Below are positions 43,802 through 54,547 of a stretch of 64,000 nt of DNA, piece by piece. A program made the translations under genes and the position numbers. The stretch's first letter is position 1. Every line of letters begins with the position of its first letter. The DNA is from Thioclava sp. GXIMD2076 (lineage in GTDB: Bacteria > Pseudomonadota > Alphaproteobacteria > Rhodobacterales > Rhodobacteraceae), in NCBI RefSeq assembly GCF_037949795.1, contig NZ_CP149933.1, positions 186,001-250,000 of the forward strand, given 5' to 3'. The notes under the pieces are model-generated. The model searched no databases, was not told where the DNA came from, and saw nothing but the letters and a program-made list of their open reading frames with translations.

Positions 43802-44443
43802 ATGACCGCGCGCGTTAAAATTTGCGGGCTGACCCGGCCCGCGCATGTGCAGGCCGTTGCCGAGAGCGGCGCGGCCTATGCGGGTTTCGTGTTCTTTGCC
43901 AAATCGCCCCGCAACGTTTCCATCGCGCAGGCGCGTGATCTGGCGCTTACTCTCAAGCCGGGTGTGGCCAAGGTCGGGTTGGTGGTGAATGCCACCAATG
44001 ACGAGCTGGACGCCATTCTGGCCGAAGTGCCTCTCGATATGCTCCAGCTCCACGGTAAGGAAAGCCCCGCGCGCGTGGCCGAGATCCGCGCGCGCTATGG
44101 CCTGCCGGTCATGAAGGCCGTGGGTGTGGCCGACGCTGCTGATCTGGACCAGCTCGCCGCCTATGAGGCCGTCGCCGACCAGATCCTCGTGGATGCCAAG
44201 GCGCCTAAAGGTGCCGATCTTCCGGGTGGAAATGGGCTTTCCTTCGACTGGACGCTGATTGCGGATCGGAAATGGTCCAAGCCATGGATGCTTGCGGGTG
44301 GTCTGACCCCCGAGAACGTCGCGCTGGCCATCGAGAAAACCGGTGCCACTCAGGTGGATGTGTCCTCGGGTGTGGAGGCCGCCCCGGGACAGAAAGACGA
44401 TGCCCTCGTGCGGGCTTTCGTCGCTGCGGCGGCTCATTCATAA
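43802..44443 (+). CDS. trpF: Phosphoribosylanthranilate isomerase TrpF
   Basis: 213-residue TIM-barrel enzyme of tryptophan synthesis. Catalytic Cys in VKICGLT near residue 8 and Asp in LVDAKAP; phosphate-binding [14 protein letters not shown] and [14 protein letters not shown]. It is usually followed by trpB in relatives. Here trpB lies 12.7 kb downstream at 57100, with unrelated genes between. Confidence 0.95.
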   Translation: MTARVKICGLTRPAHVQAVAESGAAYAGFVFFAKSPRNVSIAQARDLALTLKPGVAKVGLVVNATNDELDAILAEVPLDMLQLHGKESPARVAEIRARYGLPVMKAVGVADAADLDQLAAYEAVADQILVDAKAPKGADLPGGNGLSFDWTLIADRKWSKPWMLAGGLTPENVALAIEKTGATQVDVSSGVEAAPGQKDDALVRAFVAAAAHS

Positions 44444-44647
44444 CCCTGCAGCTATAGATATAAGCTGGTTTACTATTTTTCTTTTCCCCGTTTCTCTGAA
44501 ACACTCCATCCCGAGGAGAGGGAGGCTCCGACGCAGGAACGGCCCATGCGGCCTGCCGCGTCGATCACATCCATAGCTTCGAACAAATTGCCCTCATGGG
44601 GCTTATTTCATGTATTTCAGGCTCTTGTGAGGTGGCAAGGGTCCTGT

Positions 44648-44673
44648 CCGGCTTTGGCTTCGGCCAAAGGCGG
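44648..44673 (+). other. UUCG-capped hairpin in leader of AAHS transporter gene
   Basis: CTTTGGC (44652-44658) and GCCAAAG (44663-44669) pair around a TTCG tetraloop, and after one mismatch a further three pairs extend the stem. It ends 17 bases before the ATG of the transporter, next to its GGGAGGA ribosome-binding site. No T tract follows, so a role in translation or mRNA stability is likelier than termination. Confidence 0.45.
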
Positions 44674-44690
44674 GGATAAGGGAGGACATC

Positions 44691-46004
44691 ATGTCAAACA
44701 AGGTTGCGGGAACATCCATCCGCACTGTGGCCATTCTGTGCTGGATCGCCGTCATTCTCGACGGGTTCGATCTTGTGGTACTGGGGGCGTTGATCCCCAC
44801 ATTGACGGGCGGCGAGACCCCGTGGATGACAACGGAGCAGGCCACGTTCGTCTCGACCATCAGCCTCGTCGGCATGACCATCGGCGCGCTCCTGATCGGG
44901 GTGGTCACCGACACGCTGGGTCGGCGCAAGGCGATGCTCTGGGCGGTCGGCAGCTTCTCGGTGATGACGCTGCTTTGCGCGGTTTCGGGGAGCTACTGGC
45001 AGATGGGGCTCTTCCGCTTTCTCGCGGGGGTCGGGCTTGGCGGGTGTTTGCCCACTGCCATCGCCATGGTCACCGAATTCTCGCGCGGGCGGGCGGGCAA
45101 GGCCTCTACGACCGTGATGACCGGCTATCATGTGGGCGCGGTCTCCACCGCGCTTCTGGGTCTGGTGATCCTGCCCTATCTCAGCTGGCATGCGATGTTC
45201 GTGCTGGGCGCCGTTCCGGGGCTTATCCTGCTGCCGCTGATGTGGAAAAACCTCCCCGAATCTCCGGCCTATCTGATGTCGCAGGGCCGCATGACCGAAG
45301 CGCGCGAGATTGCGGATCGCTATGGTCTGACGCTTGCGGCTCCCAAAGCAGAGGCGCCGGTCGAGAAGGCGTCCATCGGCACGCTTTTCCGCGCGCCCTT
45401 CCTGCGCAATTCCATTGCGATCTGGGTCACGTCCTTCATGGGGCTGATCCTTGTCTACGGCCTGAATACATGGTTGCCCAAGCTGATGGTCTCGGCGGGC
45501 TACAGCCTGACGGGTGGCCTGTGGCTGCTGCTGCTGCTGAATGCCGGCGCCGTGTGCGGGCTGTTGCTGGCCGGGCAGGTAGGCGACCGGATTGGCCTGA
45601 AAACCGCGGCCTTCACATGGTTCATCTGTGGCGCGGTGCTTCTGGCATTGCTGTCGGTCAAGATGCCGGGTGTGCTGCTTTATCCGGTTGTCTTTGTTAC
45701 CGGCTGTTTCGTGTTTTCGGCGCAGGTGCTGGTTTATGCCTTCACCGCCGCCAATCACCCGCCGGGCATCCGGGCCACGGCGATCGGTATGTCTGCAGGT
45801 GTAGGCCGGATCGGCGCGATCCTCGGACCGCTGGCGGGCGGGATGCTGGTTTCGATGGGGATCGGTTACCCGTGGGGCTTCTATGCTTTTGCGCTGGTGG
45901 GCTTCCTCGGGGCACTGGCTCTGGCCTCGACCCGCGTGATGGGCAGCGACATCGTCGCCAAAACGGAGCCTGTACCGGACGATGTGGCCTCGCATAAGGC
46001 CTGA
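44691..46004 (+). CDS. MFS transporter, aromatic acid:H+ symporter (AAHS)-like
   Basis: 437-residue twelve-segment permease. The AAHS signature Asp in ILDGFDLVVLGALIPTLTG (segment 1), the A-loop GVVTDTLGRRKAM and the late AANHPPGIRATAIGMSAGVGRIGAILGPLAGG match PcaK/BenK-like carriers for aromatic and related carboxylates. GGGAGGA precedes the ATG and a UUCG hairpin lies in the leader. No aromatic ring-cleavage genes are nearby, so the substrate may be another acid. It is convergent with the citrate-synthase-like gene and shares a terminator with it. Confidence 0.85.
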   Translation: MSNKVAGTSIRTVAILCWIAVILDGFDLVVLGALIPTLTGGETPWMTTEQATFVSTISLVGMTIGALLIGVVTDTLGRRKAMLWAVGSFSVMTLLCAVSGSYWQMGLFRFLAGVGLGGCLPTAIAMVTEFSRGRAGKASTTVMTGYHVGAVSTALLGLVILPYLSWHAMFVLGAVPGLILLPLMWKNLPESPAYLMSQGRMTEAREIADRYGLTLAAPKAEAPVEKASIGTLFRAPFLRNSIAIWVTSFMGLILVYGLNTWLPKLMVSAGYSLTGGLWLLLLLNAGAVCGLLLAGQVGDRIGLKTAAFTWFICGAVLLALLSVKMPGVLLYPVVFVTGCFVFSAQVLVYAFTAANHPPGIRATAIGMSAGVGRIGAILGPLAGGMLVSMGIGYPWGFYAFALVGFLGALALASTRVMGSDIVAKTEPVPDDVASHKA

Positions 46005-46010
46005 CCTTCC

Positions 46011-46036
46011 AAAGGCGCGCTACGGCGCGCCTTTTT
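46011..46036. terminator. Shared terminator between AAHS gene and citrate-synthase-like gene
   Basis: AAAGGCGCGC (46011-46020) pairs with GCGCGCCTTT (46025-46034) around TACG, followed by a T5 tract (46032-46036). It terminates the plus-strand transporter gene. The stop codon of the convergent minus-strand gene (46020-46022) lies within the hairpin. Confidence 0.85.
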
Positions 46037-47177
46037 CTATCGGCAGGGCGGAGCCTGTATAATGCGCCCGCGGCCGGATCAGGCTGCCCGTCTCGATCTG
46101 TTCCAGCGCGTGGGCGAGCCAGCCCAGTGACCGCGCAATCGCGAATAACGCAAAAGGCGCATCACCGGGCAACGCGCAATGATCGGCAAGTGCTGCGAGT
46201 GCCACATCGATTGTGGGCTCCTGACCGGTTCGCTCGCGCACATGAGCGATCAGGCCGGTGATCGCGGGGCTGGGACGGAAACAGCCCAGAAGGGCGCGCG
46301 CACGCGGATCGCCTTGGGGATAGAGCTTGTGACCAAACCCGGGCAGCGGCTCGCCGGTGCTCATCCAGCGGTTCACGGCAGGGACGATCCCCAGATGCAG
46401 GGCATCTTCGAGCACGGCTTTCACCCGCAATGTCATATCCCCATGCAACGGGCCTGAAAGCGCGGCCAGCCCCGAGAGTGCCGCTGCCTCGAAGGAGGCC
46501 CCTGTCGAGGCGGTCACGCGGGCGGCAAAGGCGGAGCTGGTCAGCTCCTGATCGGCAAGCGAAACCAGCGTGCGGCGGATCAGGTCGGCCTTGTCGGCAC
46601 AGTTCCATGCCTGAGCCAGCCGCAGGTGCAGCGGCGCGGGGCCCTGCGGAAGATCGGCGAAGTTTCCGGCCACCAGCCCGACGATCCGTGCCATGGTCCG
46701 GTGCCGCGCATCGCGCGAAAGACTGCCCGAGGGGATGGCATGGGCCGCTTCTGCCGCCAATGCCTGAAAGACCCGCGCACGACCGGCATTGCCCGGATAT
46801 GAGGGTATTGCGGGAAATTCGGGCAGCCGGTCCATCGCCCAGAGGAGCCGCGCCGTCTCCTCCAGAGACGCCGACTCGGCCAATGTTCCGACATTGACCC
46901 CACGGTAATACAATCGGCCCTGCGCGGTGGTCGAGATCATCGTCGAGATGATAGGTTCGCCCCATGACATGGTACTTGTGGCAATACTCGCCCGCCCGCG
47001 CCCGCGGCTCCGACGGTTGAGAAGAGCCGAAATATCCTCGCCATTATAAAGGTTTCGCCCCGATGTCTCGGGGTCAGGGCGGACCGTGATCTGGCCACGG
47101 CTGACATAGGCGTAAAGCGTCTGCCGCCGGACCCCCAGCGCGCTGCTGGCTTCCTCTTGTGTCATCCAGTTTTTCAT
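46020..47177 (-). CDS. Citrate synthase-like enzyme with N-terminal HTH domain
   Basis: 385 residues. Residues 1-55 are an excisionase/MerR-like helix-turn-helix (MTQEEASSALGVRRQTLYAYVSRGQI, then PETSGRNLYNGEDISAL). The rest is a citrate-synthase domain with GRLYYRGVNV, the catalytic His in SGPLHGDM, the second His in LPGFGHKLYP and the Asp in TIDVAL. The enzyme core therefore looks intact, though several surrounding residues differ from housekeeping GltA. The ATG at 47177 begins right at the HTH domain. It is divergent from a GudP-like permease. It may be a citrate/methylcitrate synthase or a metabolite-sensing regulator. Confidence 0.8.
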   Translation of the reverse strand: MKNWMTQEEASSALGVRRQTLYAYVSRGQITVRPDPETSGRNLYNGEDISALLNRRSRGRGRASIATSTMSWGEPIISTMISTTAQGRLYYRGVNVGTLAESASLEETARLLWAMDRLPEFPAIPSYPGNAGRARVFQALAAEAAHAIPSGSLSRDARHRTMARIVGLVAGNFADLPQGPAPLHLRLAQAWNCADKADLIRRTLVSLADQELTSSAFAARVTASTGASFEAAALSGLAALSGPLHGDMTLRVKAVLEDALHLGIVPAVNRWMSTGEPLPGFGHKLYPQGDPRARALLGCFRPSPAITGLIAHVRERTGQEPTIDVALAALADHCALPGDAPFALFAIARSLGWLAHALEQIETGSLIRPRAHYTGSALPIEKGAP

Positions 47178-47196
47178 ATTGACGATATTAATCAAT
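47178..47196. promoter_or_regulatory. Inverted repeat at the start of the HTH-citrate synthase gene
   Basis: ATTGA and TCAAT are separated by 9 bases immediately upstream of the minus-strand start at 47177. The location would suit autoregulation by the fused HTH domain, but the repeat is short and A/T-rich and could occur by chance. Confidence 0.25.
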
Positions 47197-47383
47197 GTTG
47201 ACCCATGCTTGGCAAGGGCGCAGTTTATCTGCAATGAACGGGCAGGAGGGGACGCCCGGTTCGGAGGATGGTCCGCAGGAGGGGACGCAGGTATGAGGAT
47301 GCCTGCTTCCCGTAGCTTTTGCGCTACACCCTGCGGCCGGTTTGGAGAGCGGTCACATTGCGGGGCCGCACGGGAGGACATCA

Positions 47384-48748
47384 ATGACGTATTCGAGCTC
47401 TACGGAGCACGTGGCCGTAGACGCCGCGCGCCCGACGCATACCCGTTACTACATGCTGGGGTTGATCCTGTTTCTGGCGACGACCGCCTATGCCGACCGC
47501 TCGATCCTGTCGATCGCGGGCTCGGGCATCAAGGCGGAATTCGGTCTCAGCCCGATGCAACTGGGTTATGTGTTATCGGCCTTCAGCTGGGCCTATGTGA
47601 TCGGACAGATCCCGGGCGGGATGCTGCTAGATAAATTCGGCACCAAGATGATCTATGGCGTAGCACTGGTCCTGTGGTCCATCGCCACCTTCCTTGTGGG
47701 GTTGGTCGGCGAGGTGACCACCGAACTATCGGTTGCGCTGGGGCTCCTTTTCGTGCTGCGCTTCGCCTTGGGATTGATCGAGGCGCCGAGTTTTCCGGCG
47801 AATGCCCGTGTCGCGGTGATGTGGTTTCCGCGCGGGGAGCGGGGGCTTGCCACCTCGCTCTTTGCCTCGGCCTCCTATTTCGCGGTCGCGATCTATTCGC
47901 CGATCTCGGGCTGGCTGGTGCAGAGCTTCGGCTGGCCTGTGCCCTTCTTCACGCTGGGTGTGGTGGGTCTTCTGGCCGCGGTCGTGTGGTTCAAATTCAT
48001 GAAGCCGCCGCGCGAGCATCGGGGCGTGAATGCCGCAGAGCTGGAGCTGATGGAAGCGGGCGGCGCGATGGTCGATATCGACAGCCAGCGCGAGCTGACC
48101 AACCGCCCCAAAGCCTCGGCGCGTATGTTCGGGCTGCTGCTGAGCAACCGCATGCTCTGGTGCGCCTATATCGGGCAATATTGCACCATCGCATTGAGCT
48201 ATTTCTTCATCACATGGTTCCCGATCTATCTGGTGCAGGCGCGGGGCATGAACATCATGGAGGCGGGCTTTGCCACCATGCTTCCGGCCATCGCGGGCTT
48301 TATCGGCGGCATCACGGGCGGCTCGGTATCGGATGCGCTGATCCGCAATGGCTGGAGCGTGTCGCGGGGCCGCAAGACGCCCTATGTGCTGGGTATGCTG
48401 ATCGGGTGTTCTATCGTTCTGGCGGCGTTCAGCAACTCCAACATCATGATCGTGGCGCTGATGGGGCTTGCCTTCTTCGGCAAGGGCATGGCCGCAGGCT
48501 CGGGCACATGGGCCGTGATCTCGGATACCGCGCCGCGTGAGGCTGTGGGTCTGGCCGGTGCGATCTTCAACTGCATCGGCAATGTGGGAGGCATTATCAC
48601 CCCCATCGTCTTCGGTTACACCGTGCAGGTGACGGGCGGCTATACCGTGGGGCTCTATTTCGTGGCCGCGCATTGCCTTGTGGCAGCGATCCTCTTTGCC
48701 TTCGTGATGGGTCCGATCAAACGTGTCGAGAGCGGCGCGCAGGGCTGA
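47384..48748 (+). CDS. MFS transporter, anion:cation symporter family (GudP/ExuT-like)
   Basis: 454-residue permease. YYMLGLILFLATTAYADRSILSIAG in segment 1, MLLDKFGTKMIYG, RFALGLIEAPSFPANARVAVMWFP and KGMAAGSGTWAVISDTAPREAVGLAGAIFNCIGNVGGIITP are close to glucarate/galactarate and hexuronate carriers of the ACS family. A GGGAGGAC ribosome-binding site supports the ATG at 47384. It is divergent from the HTH-citrate synthase and followed by a 2-hydroxyacid dehydrogenase gene, suggesting uptake of a sugar acid or hydroxy acid. Confidence 0.87.
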   Translation: MTYSSSTEHVAVDAARPTHTRYYMLGLILFLATTAYADRSILSIAGSGIKAEFGLSPMQLGYVLSAFSWAYVIGQIPGGMLLDKFGTKMIYGVALVLWSIATFLVGLVGEVTTELSVALGLLFVLRFALGLIEAPSFPANARVAVMWFPRGERGLATSLFASASYFAVAIYSPISGWLVQSFGWPVPFFTLGVVGLLAAVVWFKFMKPPREHRGVNAAELELMEAGGAMVDIDSQRELTNRPKASARMFGLLLSNRMLWCAYIGQYCTIALSYFFITWFPIYLVQARGMNIMEAGFATMLPAIAGFIGGITGGSVSDALIRNGWSVSRGRKTPYVLGMLIGCSIVLAAFSNSNIMIVALMGLAFFGKGMAAGSGTWAVISDTAPREAVGLAGAIFNCIGNVGGIITPIVFGYTVQVTGGYTVGLYFVAAHCLVAAILFAFVMGPIKRVESGAQG

Positions 48749-48806
48749 GAGCATTTACAAAAGGGCCTGCGGGATGCTGCGGGCCCCTTCGTCCATGGAG
48801 ATTATG

Positions 48807-49754
48807 ATGACCAAACCTGTTGTGTTGAAAGCTGCCAAACTGCCACAGACCACCGGCGCCGAGCTGGAAGAGCTGTTTGATCTGCGCATTCTGCCGGAGA
48901 GGGATGCTGCGGCATGGCTTGCGCAAAACGGCAAGGGCGTGCGGGGGCTTGCGCTGCGTAAGACCATCGTGGATCAGGCGCTTCTCGATGCGCTGCCCGA
49001 TCTGGAGGTCATCGCAAGCTATAGCGCGGGGCTCGACAATGTCGATGTGCCAGCCGTCAAGGCGCGTGGCATCAAACTCCTGAATACCTCGCATATTCTG
49101 GCCGAGGATGTGGCCAATGCCGCCCTCGGGCTGGCGCTTGCGGTCACCCGTGATCTGGTGCAGGCGGATGGCTTCGTGCGGGCAGGAAAATGGCCCGAGC
49201 AGCCGCAATACAAACTCGGACGTTCGATCTCGCAAATGGATGTGGGAATTGTCGGGCTCGGCACGATCGGCAAGGCGCTGGCGCGCAGGCTGGAGGCCAT
49301 GGGCGCACGGATCCATTACCAGGGCCCGAACCGCAAGCCTGTGGAGTATACCTATCACACAAGCGCGGTGTCGCTGGCCGAGGCCTGCGATCTGGTGATC
49401 CTGACCTGCCCGCTGACCGAGGCCACCCGCCATTCTTTCGGGGCCGCGGAGATCGCGGCGCTGGGGCCGCGCGGGTTCCTCGTCAATGTGGCGCGGGGGC
49501 CGGTGGTCGATGAGGCGGCCCTTCTGGAGGCCATGGCCCGCGACGGGCTGGCGGGGGCCGCACTTGATGTGTTCGAGCACGAGCCGCAGGTGCCGCAGGC
49601 CTTTATCGATGATCCGCGCCTGATCCTGACCCCGCATCTGGGCTCGGGCACCGAGGAGACCCGTCAGGCGATGGCCGATTATGTTGTCGATGCCCTGGCC
49701 GAACATTTCGGACAGAACAGTCCGCGGACCGCGCGCCCTCTGGCACAGGTCTGA
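48807..49754 (+). CDS. D-2-hydroxyacid dehydrogenase (glyoxylate/hydroxypyruvate reductase-like)
   Basis: 315 residues. NAD(P)-binding motif GIVGLGTIGKALARRLEAMG, then the catalytic Arg in NVARGPVVDE, Glu in ALDVFEHEPQ and His in TPHLGSGTEETR. This is the catalytic set of the family, with GSGTEETR typical of hydroxypyruvate/glyoxylate-type members. The second of two adjacent ATGs (48807) has the better spacing from GGAG. It is 58 bases after the permease stop and probably co-transcribed. Confidence 0.88.
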   Translation: MTKPVVLKAAKLPQTTGAELEELFDLRILPERDAAAWLAQNGKGVRGLALRKTIVDQALLDALPDLEVIASYSAGLDNVDVPAVKARGIKLLNTSHILAEDVANAALGLALAVTRDLVQADGFVRAGKWPEQPQYKLGRSISQMDVGIVGLGTIGKALARRLEAMGARIHYQGPNRKPVEYTYHTSAVSLAEACDLVILTCPLTEATRHSFGAAEIAALGPRGFLVNVARGPVVDEAALLEAMARDGLAGAALDVFEHEPQVPQAFIDDPRLILTPHLGSGTEETRQAMADYVVDALAEHFGQNSPRTARPLAQV

Positions 49755-49857
49755 CCCCTTTCCCCGCCGCACTGGTCCATTTCGCGGCGGGGAAACCCGC
49801 AAGGCCCCCGCAGAGGCCCATTGACGCCGCCTCGATTTTCGGCAAGTCTGCACCCAC

Positions 49858-49957
49858 GTCAGGGGAGTCCCGCCCAAGGGACTGAGAGGCTGATTGGAAG
49901 AAATTCCGGTGACGCGACCCTTTGAACCTGACCCAGTTGATGCTGGCGTAGGAAGAC
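49858..49957 (+). promoter_or_regulatory. TPP riboswitch (THI element) upstream of thiC
   Basis: The conserved THI-box elements appear in order: GGGGAGTCC, GGGACTGAGAGGCTGA, CCCTTTGAACCTGA, CAGTTGATGCTGGCGTAGGAA. They form the usual two-arm thiamin-pyrophosphate aptamer. Between it and the thiC ATG, ATGGGC...GCCCAT and GGGCC...GGCCC can form alternative hairpins as expression platform. It should switch thiC off when TPP is plentiful. Confidence 0.95.
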
Positions 49958-50071
49958 CGAAGGGCAATTCCGCATCCATGTCTCATGGGCGGTCCTTTCG
50001 GGCCGCTCTGGCCCATTTCCGGGTCAGCTGTGGCCTATTCCCTCGCAGTTTTTGGTTGGGTCTTTTCGTAA

Positions 50072-51868
<1,797 letters not shown>

Positions 51869-51882
51869 TCAACCCAAAGCTG

Positions 51883-51908
51883 CGGACGTGGAAATTATTT
51901 TGCGTCCG
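51883..51908. other. Inverted repeat downstream of thiC
   Basis: CGGACG (51883-51888) and CGTCCG (51903-51908) flank a 14-base A/T-rich loop, 15 bases beyond the thiC stop. The T-rich run is inside the loop rather than after the stem, so it is not a standard terminator. It could be a weak terminator or a regulator site for the aminotransferase gene. Confidence 0.3.
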
Positions 51909-52099
51909 TGGCGCCCTGTTTGTAATATTGCTCTCGTTTTTATGACCGATGCGTAGGTTTTCTGTGCATCATCTCACCTTTGCCCGTCTTGCGAAGGGTT
52001 ACGTTAGGCGCTAACGCTGCACGGACCCGAAGGGTATTAAGTGAAAAAGGGCGGCCTGTAAGGGCAGAGCGCGCCCGGACGAGACGCAGGAGACGTAAA

Positions 52100-53302
52100 A
52101 TGGACTGGACGAAAGTGCTCGCACGCCGCGCGGGCCGGATGAAAGCCTCGGAGATCCGGGAGCTGCTGAAACTTCTCGACCAGCCCGATATCATTTCCTT
52201 CGCGGGCGGCATTCCCGACCCGACCCTGTTCCCGAGCACAGCCTATTCCGACGCCTTTGCCGCGACGATGGCCGATAATAACGGCCATGCGGCGCTGCAA
52301 TATTCGGTCTCCGAAGGTTACCGTCCGCTGCGCGAATGGCTGGTGGGCGAGATGGAGAAGATCGGCGTGCCTTGCGCGGTCGATAATATCATGATCACCT
52401 CCGGCTCGCAGCAGGCGCTCGACTATCTTGGCAAGCTGATGCTGACCGAGAACGATACTGCCGCCGTGATGCGCCCGACCTATCTGGGGGCGCTCGGTGC
52501 GTTCAATGCCTATGAGCCGCGCTACATCCCGCTCGATCCGATGTCGAATATCGACCCCGAGACGCTGAAAGCCGAGGCCAAAGCCGCCGGCGGCGAGGTG
52601 AAGTTCGCCTATCTCTCGGCCGATTTCGCCAACCCCACCGGCGAGACCATCCCGCGCGAGGGCCGCGAGCGTGTGCTCGATCAGACCGAGGCGCTCGATT
52701 GCGCGATCATCGAGGATGGCGCTTATCAGAACCTGCGCTTCGATGGCGAGGCGATCCCTCCGATTCTCGCACTCGATATCGAGCGTAAAGGCGGCATCGA
52801 GAATACCCGCACGATCTATTGCGGTTCCTTCTCGAAGACCCTGGCACCGGGCCTGCGGGTGGGCTGGGTCGTGGCGGCCAAGCCTGTGATCGACCGGTTG
52901 GTGCTGATGAAACAGGCCGCCGATCTGCATTCGCCGACCCTCAACCAGATCGTGACCAACCATGTTGCCCGCGCGATCTTCCACGAGCATGTGGCCAAGA
53001 TCAAAGCAGTCTATGCCTCCCGCCGCGATCGGATGATTGCCGCGCTCGAGCGCGAGATGCCGGCTTCGGTCAGCTTCACCCGCCCCGAGGGCGGTATGTT
53101 CATCTGGCTGACATTCGACCCCAAGCTGAACGGCGCCGAGCTTCTGGCGAAAGCCGTGCGCGACGAGAAGGTGGCCTTTGTTCCGGGCGGGGCGTTCCAT
53201 GCCGATGGTTCAGGCCAGAACACGCTGCGGCTGAGCTATTCCTGTGCCAGCGACGAACAGATCGACGAGGGCATCGCGCGGATCGGCCGCATCCTGCGCT
53301 AA
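52100..53302 (+). CDS. PLP-dependent aminotransferase (2-aminoadipate/LysN-like)
   Basis: 400-residue fold-type I aminotransferase. ISFAGGIPDPTLFPS, QYSVSEGYRPLREWL, ITSGSQQALDYLGKL, SADFANPTGETI, the PLP-binding Lys in CGSFSKTLAPGLRVGW and RLSYSCASDEQI match the LysN/2-aminoadipate and broad-range aromatic/branched-chain aminotransferase group. It is a free enzyme without the GntR domain of MocR proteins. The ATG at 52100 follows GCAGGAGACG. A very strong terminator at 53321-53351 closes the transcript. Confidence 0.88.
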   Translation: MDWTKVLARRAGRMKASEIRELLKLLDQPDIISFAGGIPDPTLFPSTAYSDAFAATMADNNGHAALQYSVSEGYRPLREWLVGEMEKIGVPCAVDNIMITSGSQQALDYLGKLMLTENDTAAVMRPTYLGALGAFNAYEPRYIPLDPMSNIDPETLKAEAKAAGGEVKFAYLSADFANPTGETIPREGRERVLDQTEALDCAIIEDGAYQNLRFDGEAIPPILALDIERKGGIENTRTIYCGSFSKTLAPGLRVGWVVAAKPVIDRLVLMKQAADLHSPTLNQIVTNHVARAIFHEHVAKIKAVYASRRDRMIAALEREMPASVSFTRPEGGMFIWLTFDPKLNGAELLAKAVRDEKVAFVPGGAFHADGSGQNTLRLSYSCASDEQIDEGIARIGRILR

Positions 53303-53320
53303 CCGCCCGCACGTTATCCC

Positions 53321-53351
53321 GCCCCCGCTTTCCAGAAAGCGGGGGCTTTTT
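53321..53351 (+). terminator. Terminator after aminotransferase gene
   Basis: An 11-bp stem (53321-53331 with 53336-53346) with a 4-base loop is followed by a T5 tract at 53347-53351, 18 bases after the stop. Confidence 0.92.
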
Positions 53352-53459
53352 GATGGGCGTCATGCGTGCTGAAACCGGTCTTGCGATCCGGCCAGAGGAC
53401 GCTAGATTGCCGTGGCGACAGTCCGGCGGCATGTCGACCGCGCAACCAGCAGGCCCCGC

Positions 53460-54353
53460 ATGAGCTATTCCATCCCGCGTTCAACGCTCGAGCAATGGAG
53501 CGTTCTCCAAACTGTTGTGAAATGCGGGAATTTTGCCGATGCCGCGCATATCCTGTCACGCAGCCAGTCTTCGGTCAGCTATGCCATCTCGAAGCTGCAG
53601 GACAATCTGGGCGTGACAATCATGGAGGTGCAGGGCAGGCGGGCCGTGCTGACACAGACCGGCAAGGTGCTGCTGGCCGAGATCCTGCCGGTGCTGGAGG
53701 ATATGCGCCGGATCGAGGCCCGCGCGGCCGAGATCGCGGGCAAAGCGGAGCGTGATCTGCGCATCGTTGTCGATAGCCTTTTCCCAAAGCCGCTCCTGAT
53801 GCAGGCCATCTCGCAGGTGATCGCGCGCTATCCCGAAACGCGGATCGATCTGCGCGAGGTCGAGCGGACCTATGCCTCGGCGCTCGAGGATCAGAGGTTC
53901 GATCTGGCGATCTGTCTGCCCGATCCGCGCCGCATGGAAGGGCGCCCGCTCTACGAGGTGCTGATGGCACCCGTGGCCCGGCCAGACCATCCTCTGGCGC
54001 AGGCCAAAGGTGCCCTGCGCCACAACGATCTTGTGCGCTATTTGCGGGTGATCGTGCGTGAACGCGATAACGAACGCCCCGAGCCCCCAGTGACCGAAGG
54101 CCGGATCTGGTATGTCTCGGGGGTGGAAAGTGCGATCGAGGCGGTGCGGCAGGGGGTCTGTTTCGGCTGGTTGCCGCTGCACAAGGTGCAAGAGGAACTG
54201 GCGGCCAAGCGCCTGATCGCGCTCGAAACAGAGGTCGATCACCGCCGCTATGTGCGGCTCGATCTGATGCTGGGCAATGTCGACCACCCGCCCGTCGAGG
54301 CCAAGGCGCTGAGTGATCTGCTCTATGAAGGTGTCAAGGCGCTGACAGATTGA
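53460..54353 (+). CDS. LysR-family transcriptional regulator
   Basis: 297 residues. The helix-turn-helix (STLEQWSVLQTVVKCGNFADAAHILSRSQSSVSYAISKLQDNLG) lies at the N-terminus, followed by a LysR effector domain (DLRIVVDSLFPKPLLMQAISQVIARYPETRI, then DLAICLPDPRRMEGRPL). The ATG at 53460 is chosen so that the HTH begins near residue 8. It precedes the glucose dehydrogenase gene by 194 bases and may regulate it. An 8-bp inverted repeat lies between them. Confidence 0.85.
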   Translation: MSYSIPRSTLEQWSVLQTVVKCGNFADAAHILSRSQSSVSYAISKLQDNLGVTIMEVQGRRAVLTQTGKVLLAEILPVLEDMRRIEARAAEIAGKAERDLRIVVDSLFPKPLLMQAISQVIARYPETRIDLREVERTYASALEDQRFDLAICLPDPRRMEGRPLYEVLMAPVARPDHPLAQAKGALRHNDLVRYLRVIVRERDNERPEPPVTEGRIWYVSGVESAIEAVRQGVCFGWLPLHKVQEELAAKRLIALETEVDHRRYVRLDLMLGNVDHPPVEAKALSDLLYEGVKALTD

Positions 54354-54358
54354 TCGGA

Positions 54359-54383
54359 TTATCCGAATTGTTTCATCGGATAA
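54359..54383. promoter_or_regulatory. Inverted repeat before the glucose dehydrogenase gene
   Basis: TTATCCGA (54359-54366) and TCGGATAA (54376-54383) form a perfect 8-bp dyad with a 9-base spacer, just after the lysR stop. There is no T tract, so it may be an operator in the promoter of the PQQ glucose dehydrogenase gene rather than a terminator. Confidence 0.35.
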
Positions 54384-54547
54384 CAAATCTGGACCGGATG
54401 CACAAAGCTGTTAACTAGCGCCATTGTTACACAGCGTGATCTTTCGCGGATTTGCACGATGGCATTTTGTCACAGCTTTCATCGGGGCTGGTGGGAAGAC
54501 GGGAAGGGCGCGCGGGTTCCGACCTCCTCCTAAGGGAAACCTGATCA

